Shown one piece after another: positions 61,901 to 64,000 of a DNA stretch of 64,000 bases. The position numbers were made by a program, and so were the translations under genes. This DNA is from Haliclona indistincta (lineage: Eukaryota > Porifera > Demospongiae > Haplosclerida > Chalinidae). Position 1 is the first letter of the stretch. Each line of letters begins with the position of its first letter. Location: the NCBI GenBank assembly GCA_964017065.1, contig OZ024783.1, positions 18,079,752 through 18,143,751 on the forward strand, in the 5' to 3' direction. Below the pieces are notes generated by a model. That model worked only from the letters and a program-made list of their open reading frames with translations, did not search any database and was not told where the DNA came from.

Positions 61901-62669
61901 GTGCTACTTTCAATGTGCTGTTGTCACCTCAAGCATTTTAACACCATCTAATATAATGCTTAATAATGCAGTCAAAAGAACCGTTGCTATGTACGATGGT
62001 GAGATGGACTACCTGAGAGGAGAGCACCTGTGGTTTGCTACACCTGCCTTTCTTTGCCTTATCATCATCTTGATTCCTCCTCCAACCATCCTCATACTGG
62101 AGCCCATACTTACTAAGCTATTTAGCATCAAGTACTTTAATAGAAGTCGAGTATCATGGCTGTACAACAGGTTGCGTCTTAAGCTAATGCCTTTTCTGGA
62201 CTCTTTTCAGGCTTGCTTCAAGGACAATCACCGCTACTTTGCAGGTCTATACTTCTTGTATCGTTTGTTAATTCCATTACTCAACATATTCATCCAAACT
62301 CCTGAACACTATTACGGCATCATCGGATGCTTATTCTTAGTCATTCTTCTACTGCACATCTTTGTTCAACCCTACAAAAAGAAATGGTACAACCTGTTAG
62401 AGCTCTCTCTCATCATCAACATCGTGTTTCTGCTCATGATAACACTCTACAATAGCTACATACCTGACAATATACGCTTAATCAATGTTCAGCTATTTCT
62501 CATCGTCCTTTCATTTGGATACATCACCGTCTATGCTGCAATTAAGATACACCAGAAGTATCCGTTTTTCAAGAGATGCAGTCGAAAATGTTCCGTATCT
62601 AATGAAAATGTTATGTCTAATAGTTTTCCATATCGTATGTTGGACGATGATGATACTGACAGCAATTAA
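58944..62669 (+). CDS. Beta-helix multi-TM surface protein 4
   Basis: 1,241 aa, intact. ATG 58944 (MHNLVIMLSLSFLLLCFSYS) gives a standard signal peptide; the open frame upstream lacks a better ATG. Beta-helix ectodomain with repeated GGA/GGG turns and many sequons (to about residue 695), Cys-rich stalk with ENRQGWLCGRCVEDK, then 7-9 TM segments and an acidic tail. The ectodomain is nearly identical to gene 2. The last about 60 codons and 3' flank match genes 1 and 3 instead (CSRKCSVSNENV), and NNAVKR replaces gene 2's NFTVKR, so it is a mosaic. A surface receptor or adhesion role is inferred; the ligand is unknown. Confidence 0.88.
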   Translation: MHNLVIMLSLSFLLLCFSYSTFAREIVISNSGKDTPTCLEGLDVVSCSSLVNVSRYVSSHKLNNLIIRINNTNYTLQGVAKFNGVKNITITGEGRSLTHINCNTELDAGIVFDNSSDICLQDFTVSNCSTTTNLTKSLKQLQLIGNYSAIKIDTCSNVSVFSIAVSRSRGQGLTLIDVRSAVHVNDSHFTNNSITNRHRSGGGLQIIFNSKQLRELYTDYIIDNCVFKHNIASNRTCNQSVLFRSYSWERGAGIRILLGNACKNIRFTLKNSKLEENKAIYGGAMQIYSHGNATNNAFHLYNNLISNNIATCGGGGFDIGYTTGTHFLYPVNNTINITNSSFLGNTASLGGGMYVFVGSVGLSQTYANNSLFCINCTFKGNTALSGSAAFVSRDLRNDGSQQSIISTNFVHCTIESNHIIADTSSARISIGSGAFFISNLPIIFSGLIEFLGNNGTALYLNSASVKINNKSVVIFTNNSGYQGGAVALNGNSQFLLDNSGHFYFYNNSATHFGGAICVLSERTCSYLGSCFLKLKHPGHYQSKKLYFYFSGNSATAAGNDIFSSSLSFCDELCGFYLDRLLNRNVHFFNQTCYGNFTFFDGHPITKSIATLPVFVETNYNNSTLIIRPGISTSLKIHQLDELGKKVDHLFPLTAKVQSSNMTTRVQLSYTLITNNSIVLFGMPGDTGIILLEGSTVRHTIKFKISPCSPGYHLDNEKLKCVCSAHYKSKLQIIKCKPNGLATVDINYWIGYRNHSLLGHLYTGLCLTQLCHHNKPANCDIEDRHCHMPLTRPKLEKVICGENRQGWLCGRCVEDKVVYYHSPKFTCGDSTNCQYGVLIYIVSELIPVTIIFLVILLFNISLTSGALYSFVFYVQVVSRLDVTAFGTIQNKDALMRTVLEIVKVILGVFAFEIKNESLEFCILQTNTIMDLFLIKYATLAYAFVLFLATIFILRVHSCYSCVKLCRRCGRRNIKGSMVDGLSAFLVMCYFQCAVVTSSILTPSNIMLNNAVKRTVAMYDGEMDYLRGEHLWFATPAFLCLIIILIPPPTILILEPILTKLFSIKYFNRSRVSWLYNRLRLKLMPFLDSFQACFKDNHRYFAGLYFLYRLLIPLLNIFIQTPEHYYGIIGCLFLVILLLHIFVQPYKKKWYNLLELSLIINIVFLLMITLYNSYIPDNIRLINVQLFLIVLSFGYITVYAAIKIHQKYPFFKRCSRKCSVSNENVMSNSFPYRMLDDDDTDSN

Positions 62670-63169
62670 CAACAAACATGAAAATGGTGATTGTGTACAC
62701 AAGTCATAAGAGATTATAACTTATAATTCATAAGAGAATGTTCTCAACCAGAGCAAGTAGTTACAGTCATGTTTCTTAGACTGATTCTAATTACCTGAAA
62801 CAGAAAATGATTCTGCTTTTGATTATTTCTAATTGTAATTTCTGTTTTACATACTATTTACTTATTCAGTTTAGCAAATTTTATGATGACATAGAACATA
62901 GTTGCCTGAAAATTTCAAGAATTCTTAGAATCAAAAATTACATGAATATGAAAAGGTATTGTGAAGAAATAACTAGTTGAATATAATTTAGAATTAGTTA
63001 AATAATTTGGAATTAGTTGAATAATTTGGAATTATTTAAGTTGCTATGAATGTGTTGAAAGATAAAACAAGCTTCAAGTACTCGTTCTTGAACATGCTTA
63101 TAATTATATGCAAGAACCACCTCTCATGAGTGTCACCTCACATGAGTGTCTTCAATCGTTATTTTGTTA
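62670..63169. other. 3' flank of beta-helix gene 4
   Basis: A+T-rich, no gene. Homologous to 20001-20485, including the TTTGGAATTAGTT short repeats. Confidence 0.5.
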
Positions 63170-63800
63170 TGCGTATACATTGACTATCTTGTCAGATGCA
63201 GTCGGTATAGCTGTACCTACTTCATGCACATAAGAAGAGAACCATACACACAAGGATCAGAAAACCTTTCACTCCTTCATAGATCAGACATTCCTTTCTT
63301 TAATCATGGCATTGTCTAAGATGCCAAAAAATACTGGAGATGGATGTTGAATTAAAGGTGGCATACCACACTAATGAGCAGTCTTTGGGTAGTCCAAGCA
63401 GCCAGAGCACAGATGAACTCAAACGCTGTCATTGAGACAAGCAGAGAAGAGAGACCATTGAGGAGTTGAGCTGAGGGATGATGAATCACAGGTAGGTGTG
63501 GTTAACTGGGTCATTGTACTGCTGAATATTTTCACGACCATGTATTCTTCACTAAAATCACTACCTGCATGAATAATAAAGCACTGTCTACTATTAGTAC
63601 AAGCATGTTGCATTAGGAAAATTTGTGTGATGTTGTTGCCAATTCAGCTGAGGGATCAATACAATGTCATGGTGTCATAGTCAAAAACAATTATGATGTA
63701 CACTGCAACTTGAGATACAGACCATATCTATGTACAGACCGATTCACATTTTGTGAGCATTTGAACATTTTTCAGTCTTGGAATCACCTTCACAAAAGTA
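63170..63800 (-). pseudogene. Antisense SLC15-like 3' relic (unit 4)
   Basis: Reverse complement of the transporter C-terminal half with deletions and stops, closest to 20486-21085. By analogy with unit 2, an SLC15 gene on the minus strand is expected just beyond the right edge. 63801-64000 corresponds to 21086-21270 and holds no gene. Confidence 0.75.
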
Positions 63801-64000
63801 TAAACATTCATAATAATAATTATTATTATTGCAAAGTTTGATGTTGATGTAATATTCCCATAATAATTATGAATAATGCTTCAAGGTCCATTCCAATATA
63901 CACAACTAGCCCATAATGATAATTTCAACTATATAAACCACCTACATAATATTATGATAATTATAATCTCATTTTAACAAACTCCTTTTTCCACCGATAA

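Overview
This is metazoan nuclear DNA. It is A+T rich, with GT-AG introns in some genes, intronless tandem multigene families, many MITE-like elements, microsatellites, a LINE fragment and a Helitron/Helentron. I think a demosponge is most likely, because the large right-handed beta-helix plus multi-TM receptor-like family looks like ones I associate with sponges; that is inference. No tRNA, rRNA or CRISPR array was seen, apart from one tRNA-like Pol III module inside a repeat.

Host layout. The backbone is a tandem array of two gene families. One is a POT/SLC15-like peptide transporter (about 570 aa, intronless). The other is an about 1,240-aa protein with a signal peptide, a beta-helix ectodomain, a Cys-rich stalk and 7-9 TM segments. 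Transporters: 2169-3886 (+, frameshifted), 10791-12514 (+, frameshifted), 21474-23183 (-, intact), and one copy split into 38179-38880 and 55965-56982 (+). Beta-helix genes: 5327-9037 (intact), 16290-20000 (5' end remodelled by transposons), 32697-36425 (one nonsense codon) and 58944-62669 (intact), all +. Intergenic gaps hold antisense relics of the same families: a beta-helix 5' relic after SLC15 genes and an SLC15 3' relic after each beta-helix gene. The first and third units lie 27,388 bp apart and are close to identical, so part of the array arose by a recent tandem duplication.

Mobile DNA. The most striking object is a 17.1-kb Helentron-like rolling-circle element (38881-55964) that splits one SLC15 gene exactly. 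It encodes a 1,999-aa HUH/Y2 Rep plus Pif1-type helicase (49269-55268, -). A single in-frame UAG separates this from an OTU cysteine-protease domain (48744-49268). The element also carries about 8 kb of apparent cargo: a putative multi-exon Arg/Gly- and Pro/Gln-rich gene, a second OTU relic and several MITEs. Its 5' terminus (hairpin, then a TATGTAGGGATGA motif, then a YY1-like AAGATGGCGGC box) recurs at four other places. A 2-kb non-autonomous relative (24979-26990) sits inside an LRR-like gene. Other elements: three piggyBac-like MITEs with TTAA ends, a long-palindrome element with a 9-bp target duplication carrying a nested TA-flanked composite element in beta-helix gene 2, a hAT-like MITE with an 8-bp duplication, two TA-flanked MITEs, and a 5'-truncated LINE.

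23.2-31.2 kb holds broken copies of an F-box/LRR-like gene on + and the 3' exons of a related-looking gene on -. Nothing in the sequence shows that the transporter and receptor families work together, but their repeated co-duplication suggests they are inherited as a cassette.
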